DNA of 5,937 nucleotides from an uncultured Clostridia bacterium (GTDB taxonomy: Bacteria; Bacillota; Clostridia; TANB77; CAG-508): the NCBI GenBank assembly GCA_934155625.1, contig CAKPHD010000055.1, forward strand, positions 1 to 5,937. Reading direction: 5' to 3'. Position numbers and translations under genes: made by a program. Every line of letters begins with the position of its first letter. Within the stretch, counting starts at the first letter, position 1. The notes under the pieces were generated by a model that had not been told where the DNA came from, ran no database searches, and saw nothing but the letters and a program-made list of their open reading frames with translations. Below are positions 5,668 through 5,937 of the stretch, in pieces.

Positions 5668-5937
5668 TTAATTACATTTTAGAAATTTCTTCATTTTATC
5701 AGCATTAGGATCTCCTAATTTTTTGGATACTGAAATGTCATATCTTATAAATGTATCCATAATTTCTTGATGTTCATTTTCTCTATTGATTTCATTTTGG
5801 ATCCACATTTTCTTGTTTTCTTTCCATTTTTCGTTATTTTCTTTCCAAAGTTTCTTGTTCTCTTCCCAACGTTTATCGTTTTCATCCCAACGTCTCTTGT
5901 TCTCTTCCCAACGTTTATCGTTTTCATCCCAACGTCT
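5668..5937 (-). CDS. Trp-heptad coiled-coil protein, C-terminal fragment (gene runs off the window)
   Basis: The frame starting at the last base of the window is open for 89 codons and stops at TAA, 5668-5670. The start codon lies outside. The fragment opens with seven-residue units such as RWDENDK and RWEENKR, with tryptophan at residues 3, 10, 17, 24, 31, 38 and 45. Each Trp is followed three residues later by Asn, and the rest of each unit is strongly charged. This predicts a long alpha-helical coiled coil with Trp at one core position and Asn at the other. The tail has no Trp after residue 45 and ends SVSKKLGDPNADKMKKFLKCN. No signal peptide, membrane segment or enzyme motif is visible in the fragment. 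I do not recognise the family and cannot say what domain precedes the repeats. Competing frames over the same DNA are repeat-derived shadows. The gene is followed by the palindromic element and has the same orientation as the queA operon. Confidence 0.72.
   Translation of the reverse strand, partial: RRWDENDKRWEENKRRWDENDKRWEENKKLWKENNEKWKENKKMWIQNEINRENEHQEIMDTFIRYDISVSKKLGDPNADKMKKFLKCN
5854..5937 (-). repeat. Exact 42-bp tandem repeat inside the Trp-heptad gene
   Basis: Positions 5854-5895 and 5896-5937 are identical 42-mers. Each encodes two heptads (RRWDENDKRWEENK), so the unit is a multiple of three and copy-number change would keep the frame. A third, diverged unit lies at 5812-5853 and encodes KLWKENNEKWKENK. 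The array continues to the window edge, so the total copy number is unknown. Perfect identity, including synonymous positions, points to recent duplication or slippage. Confidence 0.9.

Noticed and set aside
5745..5927. Lys/Thr-rich open frame on the minus strand with repeated INVGKRTR-like units
   Set aside because: It is an out-of-frame reading of the 42-bp tandem repeat. The frame ending at 5668 is longer, runs to the window edge and gives a coherent Trp-heptad coiled coil.
5854..5937. CRISPR-like direct repeats
   Set aside because: The units are contiguous with no spacers, encode protein heptads in frame and occur only in two identical copies plus one diverged copy.

Overview
This AT-rich window most likely comes from a Bacillota (Firmicutes) genome, probably a Clostridia-type anaerobe. 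The reasons are its A/T-biased codon use, strong AGGAGG-type ribosome binding sites, a small DUF4321-type membrane protein, and a WG-repeat protein carrying a copper-amine-oxidase-N-like domain. Placement below class level is not possible from the sequence alone.

Layout: (a) 1-303, + strand, the 3' part of rpsI (ribosomal protein S9), ending at a strong intrinsic terminator (317-347). (b) 348-399, a short convergent intergenic stretch with a second, opposing terminator (384-418). (c) 400-5299, - strand, a tightly packed five-gene operon read from right to left: queA, tgt, a membrane-anchored WG-repeat protein, a DUF4321-like small membrane protein, and a two-TM membrane protein with a cytoplasmic domain that may be PH-like. 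Gaps are only 21, 11, 27 and 20 nt, each gene has its own Shine-Dalgarno, and a good sigma-A-type promoter lies at 5343-5371. (d) 5300-5667, a non-coding stretch holding that promoter and a striking imperfect palindrome of about 255 bp (5387-5641), whose less AT-rich core can fold as a branched structure. (e) 5668-5937, - strand, the 3' end of a gene encoding a Trp-heptad coiled-coil protein with an exact 42-bp tandem repeat. The gene runs off the right edge of the window.

QueA and Tgt are consecutive parts of queuosine tRNA modification: Tgt exchanges the wobble guanine for preQ1, and QueA converts preQ1 to epoxyqueuosine using SAM. The three downstream envelope-type proteins share their transcript but have no evident role in queuosine synthesis. 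No defence system, CRISPR array or complete transposon is visible. The least explained items are the palindromic element and the truncated Trp-heptad gene beside it.
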